From positions 1,550,001 through 1,614,000 of the forward strand of contig JAPDRO010000003.1 of assembly GCA_030247885.1 (NCBI GenBank): a DNA stretch of 64,000 bases, read 5' to 3'. The DNA comes from Taxawa tesnikishii (nom. ined.) (Eukaryota > Ascomycota > Dothideomycetes > Dothideales). Both the position numbers and the translations under genes were made by a program. Shown here piece by piece: positions 1-10,921 of the stretch. A model generated the notes under the pieces. The model ran no database searches. It worked only from the letters and a program-made list of their open reading frames with translations, and had not been told where the DNA came from. Position 1 is the first letter of the stretch, and each line of letters begins with the position of its first letter.

Positions 1-64
1 ATTTAATCTTACGCTTGCGGCACCTGGCACACTAGCAAGACGTGTGTCAGATTTGGTCGGACAG

Positions 65-600
65 TCACCAGGCAAAAATGGTCTGTGTACTTACCGCTAC
101 TGGGCTGCGTCTTCTCTCATTCTTGTTGTCCTGACGCTGAAGCTCGCTCCTCTGCGCCAAGAAGTTTCCGTCCGGAGGAAGAGCCGGCCTTTCCGTGTAG
201 GGCCCGTAATACGCAGGACGCTCATAGACAGGGTAAGAGGTCATCGAGCGTTCTGCCTGACGATGGTCGTAGTTGAAGTCGTGATCGTGGTTGTTGTAAT
301 GGTATTGTGTAATCATCTTGAGGACCTTTCTACCCACGAACTATCGTCAGCAATACCGACAGCAGGCTCTCAAATACGTAATATAGCTCACCTTGTAACT
401 GGTTGTTCTAACGCAGGCCTTGAGTAGAAGCCTTGTCTAACGAGACGAGATCGAACCAAACTTCGCGAGCCGAAACGATGTTTGAGCAAGCAACCGCCGA
501 ATAGTGAAACAGGTTGACCAAACTTGAAGTCACAAGATTCTCCAAATGTACCACCCCTGCTTTCCTTTTGAGGATGAGATGGCTGTCGTCGTCCAAGAAC
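65..600 (-). CDS. Possible 3' exons of an unknown Tyr-rich protein
   Basis: Reverse strand. A last exon from 329 down to 65 reads Tyr/Asp/His-rich sequence containing ITQYHYNNHDHDFNYDH and ends with TIFAW and a stop. It is preceded by an intron-like segment 330-391 with a GTGAGC donor, a TTGCTGACG branch-like site and a TAG acceptor. The frame carried across this junction stays open upstream and reads GFYSRPALEQPVTRKVLK, which supports the splice. I do not recognise a family and cannot find the start; the 600 boundary is a guess at where the open frame fades. It could be a chance open frame, but composition and a good intron together argue for a real C-terminus. Confidence 0.3.
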
Positions 601-3518
601 CTAAGGCCAGAAGATTGAAGCAAGAAAGACACTGACAGGGCATCTAACAGATGTAGCCTCAGAGAGACAAACAGACAGGTCACCTTGGCTTGGGAAGGAG
701 CCAGGTCTGTTGGTCATGGCTGCGGATACTGCGGATGGCTGCATGGTAGTGCAACAGCACCTTGGCTCGCGCTCCAGAGCCAGCAGGATTGGCCAAAGCA
801 GTACGTCCTGTCATTCTTGGTAAAGACGCGTGAAACGTAGTGCAGCAAGCTTGCTATTCCTTGTGCATACTGTCAGTCTCTGCTTTCGTGCTCCATCAAA
901 TGCGTTGTTTTGGCCGCGGTCCTCTGTAGTTGCCGTCATCAAGTTCTTGGACTTTGAGTCTCAGCTCATGGGTCAGTCATCTCAAAACAGCCGAGATCAC
1001 GGATAGCGGATTGTTGGGGCCTGGCCTGACGCAAACGAGGAGAGACCGGGGATTGACCAGACAAATTTCGGGAAAGCTTGAAGGTGTTTGCTCTTACGTT
1101 TTTGGACAGTCATTGGCCAGGACGTGCTGGCGGACGCAGGTCGCTTGAAAGGATATCGGAGTGAGCAAAGATCAGAAGCTACTGACCGGATGAGCCGCTC
1201 TGACACGCTCAAGGAATACATAGGTAGAAAAGCAGCAGCACGACCGGTCATAAATGGAAATGTTCGTTCTTAGCGTGCAGACGGCAGACCCGGAGAAAAT
1301 CTGGATCTTGACGAAATGGTTGGAGGCTGTATGTTTGACGCGCCAGCCTACATGGGCTTGTAGCATAGCGGTATTGGATCTAAACACACGCAAATTCCTG
1401 GTACCGGGTAAATTAGTGCGGTATACTTGCCATCTTGCAAAATGCGCAATGGCCTAAAGTCTCCCGGACAGATCAACTGTTTCTCCATGTTAGGATACTG
1501 CGGCACCTACTATCTTTGGCCCTTCAAGGTGCAGCCTTACGGTCTTGTGATGTTGAAAGGTGTCGGAGGATGCAGAGCGTTTCTTCTACCAACACACTCC
1601 GTGGCTGACTGTGAGCCATTGGACAGATCGTCTTTGCGCATTCTGCTCCAAGCAAACACAATCAATCCGATCGTGTTACATATCCACCTATGCTGGGTGC
1701 ATGCAGACGAGACTTGTATCACGCGTCCTGACATTAGCTCTGAGTGTCTGGAGTTGCCGTTCAGTGGTTGAGGCTGAATCGCAGGAGCGAATCAAGTATG
1801 GCCTTGACGAGACATCCTTGTCGAGATGAGAGACAATGCCTCGACGGATTCATACCGCGTACCCCCGCTAGTCATTGCCTGCATGCTACCCCTGTAGTTG
1901 AGGGCTCGACTAAAAGACCCGGTTGGCCCTTGATCGGTTCTTCATCTGCTTCGAAGACTGTCCTGGGTTCCGACAACTGCCCATGCCATGACGGTTGGAT
2001 GGTATTTCGGTGATAGATCAAAGTGGCGACAGCTTTGGGCTTAGGCTTCCGTTGATAGTTGAATAGACGCTAGTGTCACGAAGAACAAGCGTAGCGAGGA
2101 ACAGCCCATCCGAGTCGCTGAGTCAATATGCAGCAGACAATCTTGGGACTTCACCCGTGGTCTCGCAATTGAGTGGGCTGGTTGCATCTATCCCCTTGCA
2201 AAGCACCAAGCCACATTACTCAAACACTGTCGGACGAGTCAGTGCATGCCAGCGTAGTCAAAGCTCAAGCTCCTGTGGGCAAGTTGCAGACGGCATGTGC
2301 ATGCAAGGCATGACGAGGTAATATCGTCTGAATCGCATTAGTTGTACCTTGGGGAAGATCAGCGGCGCTCGTGCCCATGCGGCATGCATGCAAACAGGCA
2401 GTTCCTTCTTCAACAAATCGGTTATTTACTACATGTTAGGAACCTGGCAGGTTTACTCGAATCGACGGCTGCCCATAGACATCCGGTCATTCTATTGCAG
2501 GCAAACTAAGACACCCCAATTCGAGCTTGTGCGGAAAGCGCGTGCAATGTGGTTCTATCGAGGCCGTATGCATATCGCATTCAAGCTGTATTGTCAGTGG
2601 ATAGTCGGTAGGGTAAGACGATAGAGGCAAGGCTTACAGTGCATGGCCGGTAGCAGCTAGCCAGCCAGCCACACGCATGTGATACGAGACTACTGCTCAG
2701 CGTTCGTAGAAGCAAACAATGTCTGTAGCGGGACGCTGCAATAGAGGACGGGTGCATCCATGTGGGAGGTGTCAACGCAGGGACTTATTCCTTAGTTTAA
2801 CCGTGGATGCTACTGCAGTGCTCATGTGGAAGAGGAAAGCACAGGACCTGCGACTGTAGTGCAGCGTAATTGAGGACGGGGAATGCCTGTGAAGACGAAA
2901 GACGTAGAGGTGTGTGTGGGGTATCTGCTGGCAGCGGAGAAACAGAAGCAGTGACCAGTACTGAACTCTGCAAGAGGGTAGACCTGACAGGCGCAGCCGT
3001 GTTTGTTAGATTGGTCGTACATGCAGATGCCGGTTGTACATTTGTCTTTCAAGCCACCCTGGTGCAAAGGCCGACGGAGTGGGCGGAGGGGGCGGGCCGC
3101 AATCTTAATGGTTGAACAGTGTTTTCATGGCCTGCAGGGACAAGCATGTTACAAGCGAGTGTTGACGGCGGGGAAGAGCGTCTCTATGTGGAGGGGCCAT
3201 GGTACGAAATGCATCATACGCCAACAATGTACACGACGACACTCTGGCTGACAGTGCCTGCGGTCGAAGCTGGAGTCGAAGTTGGATTGACACTTCGTTA
3301 GCGTGGTTGTTTGGACGTTTGGAAAGGTTCGGCTCGCTGCGCACCGCACTCCCGAGAGTCTAGCAAAGTCGCTAACGAACTATGACGATTCCTGTCACCA
3401 CGTCACCCACCAACCACCAACCGCCAACCGCGCATCTACCACTACCATCTGGCGTCGCACTGCATTCAGTAACTCCATCCGGCCCAGCTCTCCATCGCGA
3501 CAGCAAAGGCGCACCGCC
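430..3518. other. Gene-poor stretch, no supported gene
   Basis: Only short overlapping frames on both strands, none with a recognisable domain, codon pattern or intron signals. No tandem array or transposon ends were found. The last 200 bases should hold the promoter and leader of the cyclophilin gene that follows; the sequence just before its ATG is rich in CACC/ACCA. Confidence 0.5.
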
Positions 3519-5002
3519 ATGTCCTGCTTGCTCGAGACCTCGGTCGGCGACATCACTGTCGACCTGTATGTCGATGAGGCTCCCAAAGCCTGCAAAAGTG
3601 AGTGCAAACCTGCTTCCACCAAGCACAGTTTCCGTGCGCTTCATCGCTGTTCCAAAAAGCTGATCAGAGTACTAAGACATGTGTTTTCGCGTCTAGCTTC
3701 CTAAAGCTCTGTAAGATCAAGTACTATAACTACTCGCCCGTATACAGCGTGCAGCCGAACTTTTCCTTCCAGACCGGCGACCCGATCGGACCTGAGTCCA
3801 AGGACAGCGATGGCGGATCCTCCATATGGGGCCTGCCCGATGGCGTTACGAAGAAGGCTTCGCGGCCAGAGAAGCGCACTTTCGAACCAGAGTTTTCACG
3901 CAAGAGGAAGCATACGCAGAGAGGCACGGTCAGCATGGCGACCACGGCGTCACCCACCAATCGGGACGAGCGCTTTGCAGGCAGTCAATTCATAATCACA
4001 CTCGGCGACAACATCGATCAGTTGGATGGGAAAGCTGCCATATTTGGCGAGGTGGTGGAGGGTTTCGATGTACTGGAGAAGATCAACACGGCCTTCGTGG
4101 ACGGTACAGGCCGGCCGCTCAAGGACATCCGTATCCTGCATACGGTGGTCCTCGACGACCCGTTCGACGACCCGCCGGGCCTTCAAGAACCACCGAGCAG
4201 TCCCGTTCCATCGGCAGCACAGCTTGCCACGGTACGCATCGCGCACGACGAAGAAATCGAGGAGAATGCCGACCCGGAAGCCATGGAGAAATTGCGTCGT
4301 GAACGCGAAGCACGGGCTCAGGCACTCACGTTGGAGCTTCTGGGCGATCTGCCGGACGCGGATATCACACCACCCGAGCAGGTTCTGTTTGTGTGCAAGC
4401 TGAATCCAGTCACGCAAGACGAAGACCTCGAGCTTATCTTCTCACGTTTTGGCAAGATCTTGTCTTGTGAAGTCATCAGAGACAAGGGAACCGGCGACAG
4501 CTTACAGTATGCCTTCATCGAATACGCCAACAAAGAAGATTGCGAAAGAGCGTACTTCAAGATGCAGGGTGTTCTGATCGATGACCACCGCATTCACGTT
4601 GATTTCTCACAGAGTGTGTCCAAGCTCGCTGACTCTTGGCGCACTATGACCAGCTCAAAGACTGCTCGGCGTAACGGCGGCTTTGGAGGCGTTGCCGGCT
4701 TGGAGAAGAAACGGCAGTACAGAGACAGTGGAAGGGAAGGAGATCGCGGAGACAAGTACGGCTACGTATTCGAAAAGGACGATGATCGTAGGAGGCGGGA
4801 TCGTAAGGGACGCGACGAGCGTGATGACAGGCAGAGGTACCGCTCACGAAGTCGGAGTCCAAGAAAAGAACGCAGGCATCGAGATGATCGGGACCGCGAC
4901 AGGCGCAGGGACAGGAGCAGAGATTATCACGAGAGCTCCAGGAAGTGGGATCGCAGTAAGGAGCGGTATCGGGACGACCGGCGCCGTGGTGACCGCTACT
5001 GA
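3519..5002 (+). CDS. cyp6: PPIL4-type cyclophilin with RRM (peptidyl-prolyl isomerase-like 4)
   Basis: Nuclear cyclophilin-RRM protein of the PPIL4/Rct1 family, linked in yeast and animals to RNA polymerase II and splicing. Exon 1 (3519-3597) starts [17 protein letters not shown], the usual cyclophilin start; exon 2 ends at 5002. Order: cyclophilin domain about residues 1-165 (FQTGDP, then SQFIITLGD), RRM about 245-320 with RNP2-like LFVCKL and RNP1-like LQYAFIEY, then an Arg/Asp/Ser-rich tail. The position of the active-site Arg of cyclophilin A is Ser here, so isomerase activity may be weak, as thought for this family. Oddity: with the GTGAGT donor at 3598 and the TAG acceptor at 3696 the frame is one base short. 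The family sequence (KACKNFLKLCK) would need five A instead of four at 3594-3597. An in-frame alternative uses an acceptor at 3659 and adds 13 residues. Confidence 0.9.
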
Positions 5003-5627
5003 AGCCCTCGAGGGTTACGAGCACGCTTGGAGGGATCAGCCAGCGGTGGTGCTCTCTATGCGACGGATTGCAGTTTGGTGTGTAAGATCACAGGAGCCTT
5101 AGTTCGAACGTTCCGCCCTCCATGTCTGGTGAGTACCGAGCCTTGGATGGAGCCACATCCCCATCTTTGTTTCGAAGCTTGTTCAGCCATCTGGTGTTGT
5201 GGTTAGCAAAGGAACAAGAGGTAAAAGACGCGAGGAGGTTGTATATATCTTCAGTGGAGATGGACTAGCGTGGGCGGTGAGGTGTAGCGTGATACGATAT
5301 TCCAGCATGACAGAACGTTCGTACCGCATTTTTCCCATTAGTGTTTCGAATCGAACAGTTCGGTGAAGCTCAAGTGAGATCCATATGACGCTGAATGACA
5401 TAAGTGTTCTGTGCTGTGAAACACAGACTAAAGTTTAATGAAGTGTCAGTAATTGTTCACTTCCAAATATCATTGGAATATCAGGGACTTCCAAGCAGTC
5501 GAGTCAGTTCAAGCCCAGCGCCAAGCATACCGTGTTCCCGAATCCTGCGTAAACAAACGCGACTTTCGAACAACCACTTTGCGCCGGCATCATTCGCACC
5601 CTACACTCACGCCCCGAAACCTTGCTA
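5003..5627. other. Intergenic, cyclophilin to mis12
   Basis: 3' region of the cyclophilin gene and promoter of the next gene. It has short AT-richer patches (for example GTATATATC near 5239) and no supported gene. Both flanking genes run forward. Confidence 0.5.
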
Positions 5628-6764
5628 ATGGCCATGAACGAACAAATCAAGACCGGTCTACTCACTGAACACTTTGGCTATACACCTTTGGTGCGAATAC
5701 GCCTCTTGTTCTGCCAGCGCGCGTACTAACCCCTCCTAGACACTTCTGGACGACATCATAAACACCGTGAACGAGGTTGTGTTTCAAGCCATCAACTCAA
5801 TCGAGAAAGGTCTGCTGGAAGCGCGTCCTCAAGACCTTGGATTCGACGTTCCAGAACCGAACCCTGAAGCGCTTGACAACAGCGATGATTCCGTGTTCCC
5901 AGAGGCCGCAAGGGTCGAGATCGAATCTGGAATCGTGCAGCTGGAGAGTCTGCTGAATGCGACTGTGGACAAGAATTTTGACAAGTTGGAGATCTATACA
6001 CTGAGGAACTTGTTGACTGTCTCGAACGTCAAAGAAGACCAGGGGCTGGAGAACTGGGTCATGCTAGACCATTACAAAGTACGGCGCCAGCATCAACAAG
6101 TACGGCAAATGCAGCAGTAGCTGACCAATCGCTACAGAATCTCCCTCTCGCAGAACCGACCGATGTGACTCCAGACTCTCTCCATACCCTACGTCGCAAG
6201 CTACAAGAGACGGAGAAACTGCACGCCGGTCTGCGCGCCGAACAAGCACGCAATGATGTCTTGCTCGAGCGGTTACGAACGCTAGTCCCTACCTCACCTT
6301 CGCAGAGCGCACAAGCTTTGTTCGCAGCACCCATCAAATCAGAGGGCCGACACGAGCCGTCATTGTCGTTCCTCACCGCAACACCGTCCGCGAGCACATT
6401 GGGGCTCAGCACGAAGCCACAGGTAGAATCACTGGCTCAAAACACTCAATTCGCGCTCTCGCAGTTACCGGCCCTGAAGGCGCTATTAGCACACCTCCGG
6501 CCGCGTCTTGCATCATTGCCACAGTCCTCGTTGCCGGGGGCAAGGAACAAGAGCGAGGAGGCCAGACAGGCATATATTGGAAGCCAGAGCAGGAAAGCGA
6601 TGGAGAGGAGAGGGATTGATGTAAGCGGAAACGCGGCTGCTGAAGCGGGTGATCTGGGAAGGAGAATGGGAACGGATGAGATTCGGGCGCTCGAGGGGAT
6701 CGTGAAGACGTTAGGAAGCGCTGGCACGAGGGGTGCTGAAGAGGGAGACAGGATGGAAGAGTAA
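5628..6764 (+). CDS. mtw1: Kinetochore MIND complex subunit Mis12/Mtw1
   Basis: Core subunit of the Mis12/MIND complex that joins CENP-C to the Ndc80 complex at the outer kinetochore. Three exons: 5628-5690, 5740-6078, 6138-6764. Introns of 49 bp (branch GTACTAAC, acceptor CCTAG) and 59 bp (GTACGG donor, CTGAC branch, ACAG acceptor) keep phase 0 and give 342 residues. The N-terminus reads LLTEHFGYTPLTLLDDIIN, the family hallmark, followed by VNEVVFQAINSIEKGLL. A conserved WVMLDHYK block crosses intron 2 into NLPLAEPTD. The rest is coiled coil (SLHTLRRKLQETEKLHAGL) and a low-complexity C-terminus. I chose the first ATG (MAMNEQIKTG); the second, two codons on, is possible. Confidence 0.92.
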
Positions 6765-7614
6765 CAGGGACGCATGGTGTTCCCTGTCAGACGATTTAAT
6801 GAAGATAAGGAGTCCTTCTGTGTGGGTACGGTGGGCGTTGGAGGAGTTGGTGATGGTACAAAGGCTACAAGATACCAATCGAATCACTATCGCAAGGCGC
6901 TGTAGAACGTCAGTCTCGCACCCTCGATCAACAAGTAGTTGTAAGACAAGCCAAACCAGACCTTGTCAAAACACGTTGCCATGTCCAAGTCCATGCAGGC
7001 ACCCAATCAACCATCAGAGGTTACACGGGTGTATGATCAAAGCTTGGGGTGAGACGAATTCCTCCTCCACACACGGGTTTTCTTCTTTCTGCCACATGCA
7101 CCATCAATACCACAACAGAAATGGCTCATGGACCAACCCCGCAGAAGCCGTGGGCCTTGACTGGGTCTCGGGATCCCATCCAGTCTGTGCAGGATTCCCG
7201 GTAAGCCAATGGTTGGCGACAGATGTGCCATGTGAAGGTTTGGATCTCCCCGGACCGCAGGAAAATCCGCCAGGAACGCGTTCCCGTGCTTCTCGCGTGC
7301 CGGTGCATCTGAGCACGCCTTGTCTATTGCGGCAGCTGCTTGTTTGTCTACCAAGCCAAGCTTCAAAGCATGTCAAATTCGTGTTCCATGACTGGTTGCA
7401 GCGCATCGACCGTCGTCAGCGGCACTGCGGCCGTCATGGGCAGCTACGAGGACCTGCATGAGGTATGGAGAGAAGCTGGCCAGCTCGAGCCGACAACAGA
7501 GCTACAAAAGAGTCTGTTGTGCCCCGTCGTGGGTTGCGCTTTGAGAGGTAGGCAGCATTTCCCGCATTCCGTCTCTCTGCTTTGCCGTTCGAGTCGCCGT
7601 TGCTTGTCAGAAAC
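6765..7614. other. Intergenic, mis12 to phosphatase
   Basis: A forward open frame of about 240 codons spans 6733-7461, but it starts inside the mis12 3' end, has no domain, and its composition (Ser/Arg/His/Cys-rich) is that of a chance frame. I see no gene. The last part is the promoter and leader of the PhoD-like gene. Confidence 0.5.
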
Positions 7615-9898
7615 ATGCGGTCCCTTGCTGCTCTTCTCTCTTTGTCGTCCGTAGCTCTCGCGAGCTGGACCAAGAACATCAACTACCGTAGCCCTTCGGA
7701 GCACCATCCTGGCCTGGGTATCTCTCTCCATAAGGTCAACAAGCGCAACGACCCGTTTACCGCATACTCGCCAAGCCAGCTGAACTTCACCCATGGTGTG
7801 GCTTCTGGCGATCCGTACCCGGACTCCGTGATCCTCTGGACTCGTGTAGCTCCTATGGTTAGGAACGTCAACGATAACAGCACCGTGTCTGGCTACGTGC
7901 CCCTTTACGGCCATGGCACGGTCAATGTCAGCACTGCGCCCGTTTGCGTGCAGTTCAAGGTGGCGAAGACCTCTGACTTTGCTCACGTCGAGAGCAGCGG
8001 TACTGTTTACACATCTTCGGACATCGACTACACGGTCAAGGCGGGTATTGCATGCTTGAGACTCTGTCCTGTGGTTGCTGATAAGATACCTTCAGGTCGA
8101 AGCCAACAACTTGACCGCCTTCACGAGATACTACTACCAGTTCAACGTTTGTAACTCGAACAACACCAGCCCTCTGGGACGTACAAAGACCGCTCCTGAT
8201 GTAAACGATTACACTGCCAACGTTGGTGTGGCCGTTTATTCATGCAGCAACTTCCGTATGATGTACATGCGCTTGATGGTAGCGGACAACGCTGATACCG
8301 GACATAGCATTCGGCTTCTTCAACGCCTACGGCAATCCTGTGCGAAAGGATTCTGTAGACTACGTCATCCACCTGGGTGACTACATCTACGAGTATGCTG
8401 GTGATGGTGACTACGGTGCGCAACTGGGACAACTAGAGGGCCAAGGATGTTTCTGAGTAGCGTGTTACAGGTTATGGCTACAGCATTGATCGCGTGCCTC
8501 AGCCTGAGCGCATCATCACCACTCTCTACGACTACCGTACGAGACTGGCAACCTACCGTACCGACCTGGATCTTCTGGCCTCTCACCAGAACTACCCCTG
8601 GATTCCGGTCTGGGACGATCACGGTAAGTGCACTGAAGATGGCCGAGCGAGGACAAAAGCAGAGCTCATACAAAAAACAGAGGTTTCTGACAACACCTAC
8701 CGTGACGGAGCATCCGAGCTCAACAACACCGAGGCTTCGTTCATCCAAGATGGCGGCGTCTCTGTTGACCAACGCAAGATGAACGCCGTCCGTGCTTATT
8801 TTGAGTGGATGCCTATCCGCCAGGTTGAGATGGACGATAACCTGCGCATCTGGCGCAGCTTTAGCATTGGTAGCCTGTTTGACCTCATCATGCTCGACAC
8901 TCGTCAATATGATCGTTCTATCACCGACCTGTACTGGTAAGTACCCGAAGGTTCGCCGACCTCGCTGCATCAGATGCAGATGCTAACGTATACGTCACAG
9001 GAACACCGACTACGTCCACATGATCTCCAACGATGCTGGTCGCAGTATGATGGGCAGCAGACAGGAGAACTGGTTCTACAGCCAGCTTTCGGCGTCCGCT
9101 CAACGTGGCGCCGCTTGGAGGTTGATTGGTTCCCAGACTGGTAAGATTTGCGCGCACGAAGGCCAGTCCGCATGTGTACAACCTCTTTCACTAACGCACG
9201 CACGCTGTAGTTTTCTCGCGTATCAACGAGAGCGCTGCGTACGGTAACGTCGACCCCTCGACTATGACGCTTGGGACGGATACCAAGCTGTAGGTTTCCT
9301 TGTAGCCGTCTGGCATGTGAGGATCAAGCTAACGTGGCACGCGCGACAGAACCGTAACCGCACTCTGAACCACCTTTACCAAAACAACATCGGTAACAAC
9401 ATCGTCATGTCCGGCGACTCTCACGCCTCGTGGGTGTCCGATCTCGTCTGGCTGGACCACACAAACTACAGCAGCTCCTCCGGCTCCGGCGCCATCGGCG
9501 TCGAATTCGCCGGCTCTGCCGTGTCCTCGCCGTGTCCCTACGGACAAAACATCTCCCTCGCGGCTGCCAACAACGCCTCTAACTGGCTCGTAAACGCGAA
9601 CTCGGAGCTTCAGTGGCAGGACCTCTACTACCGCGGCTACTTCGAGCTGCACATCGGCTACGACGAGGTCAATGCGAGCTACTTCGGTATGCCCACGATT
9701 GTGACCAGGAACCCGTATGAGATCTCGTTGGCGAACTTTACGGTCAAGAGCGGAGCGAACAGGCTCCAGCGCCCGGTTGCGGGTGGTATTGCCGAGAGTG
9801 GTGCGCTCAAGGGAGGAAGGATCGTGCAGACCAATGCAACGAACTCGACGGATACGGGACGCTTCTTTGTCTCTCAGTTCAACGAGGAGGATATCTGA
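7615..9898 (+). CDS. Secreted PhoD-like alkaline phosphatase
   Basis: Phosphatase/phosphodiesterase of the PhoD superfamily, probably secreted for phosphate acquisition. The chosen start, MRSLAALLSLSSVALAS, is a signal peptide; an in-frame ATG at 7582 lies upstream. Conserved blocks: LNFTHGVASGDPYPDSVILW, VIHLGDYIYEY (metal site), WIPVWDDHE, WRLIGSQTVFSR, DAWDGYQA and NIVMSGDSHASW (metal His). Eight exons: 7615-8040, 8096-8255, 8308-8415, 8471-8623, 8681-8936, 9001-9140, 9211-9289, 9350-9898. Introns 2-7 are canonical. The first fits the family best with a GC donor (TVK|VEANNL), but GT donors at 8035 or 8045 are possible. One base is missing before DAWDGY at about 9260; with it the protein would have 623 residues. 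Confidence 0.9.
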
Positions 9899-10921
9899 GT
9901 AGCTGGATTGAGAGTTATAGCGTGCCCGCTTGCTGGCGATCTGAGAGGACGAGTGTTGGTGGGCAGGTTTTAGTGTAGAAAGAAGGGGTGTTGTACGACT
10001 TCACGACATCATGGTCATGTTTGTTTTGATCGGGTGTTTCCAACTCCGAACGCAACGTCCTAACATCCCTGCCGTGTGTAAGACGACGCTGCAAGAGAAA
10101 CAAAAGGTTGCGCCGCCGCGTCCTCGGAGGCCGCATCCTAGCACAGTTCTCCAGATCCGGATCCCCACAGCGGTTATGGGTGCGGCTGTTCGTGGCATTG
10201 GTTGGTGATGCCGAGAAAAGGCCCGACTCCAGGAAGCTGATGGGAGCGATGGAGAAAGATGGGGTGAGCTTGAGCTTGAGCTTGAGCTTGAGCTTGGGCT
10301 TTCCCCGCCCTGCTTGAGCTTCGAAAAAGCTTCGATGCCGTCATTGTTTACGGGAGTTCCTACGATGGTCCACGAAGCGAAGGGACAGGACAGTGACCAG
10401 AATCTATGCCAGGTGTTGGGCCGGTGTCTTGTGTAGGCTCGGGCGTTTATATGGCGAGGCCATTCCGGACGTACAAGTCCATCGTCATCTGGCTATCCTG
10501 AGGATCAGCAAGTGACTGTCCATCTCCATCTCTCCACGAACATCATCCGCGCATGCGCCCGTTGACTGACCGGTAGATCCTGCATCCGGCCCGTTTTTCG
10601 GTTGGTCAATTCATCACTTCGATGCATACCAAACCCTGTGCGAATGCCAAGGGAGGGGTTCGGTGAAACCAGCACATTAGCTGCAGAGCGAGTAACCCCG
10701 TTCCTGCCGTTCCTGGACGCACTTCGCCGTCAATGGCTGACCAATGCAAGGATGGTGAGGAAAACAGCGTATAGCGAACGACTATATGAAGGCTGGTGGG
10801 CCTCTCTGTCCGTACGCTCCGTACGTACCAGCTCCAGGTAGGCTTGCCTTGGCTTGCCTTGCTCTTCTTTGTTCCCTCCTGTATCTCCAGGCCGCCGCGT
10901 ACAGCAGCGCGTAAAGGCAAC
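9899..10921. other. Intergenic, promoter side of GH31 gene
   Basis: About 1 kb with no supported gene. It contains a hexamer array at 10265-10300. TATA-like stretches occur at about 10447 (TTTATATGG) and 10787 (ACTATATGA), the second about 135 bases before the GH31 start codon. Confidence 0.5.
10265..10300. repeat. (TGAGCT)6 hexamer microsatellite
   Basis: Five perfect and one imperfect (TGGGCT) copies of TGAGCT in the intergenic region upstream of the GH31 gene. Seen directly; no function assigned. Confidence 0.9.

Noticed and set aside
6733-7461. Forward open frame of about 240 codons
   Set aside because: It overlaps the end of mis12, has no domain, and shows the Ser/Arg/His/Cys bias of chance frames in GC-rich DNA.
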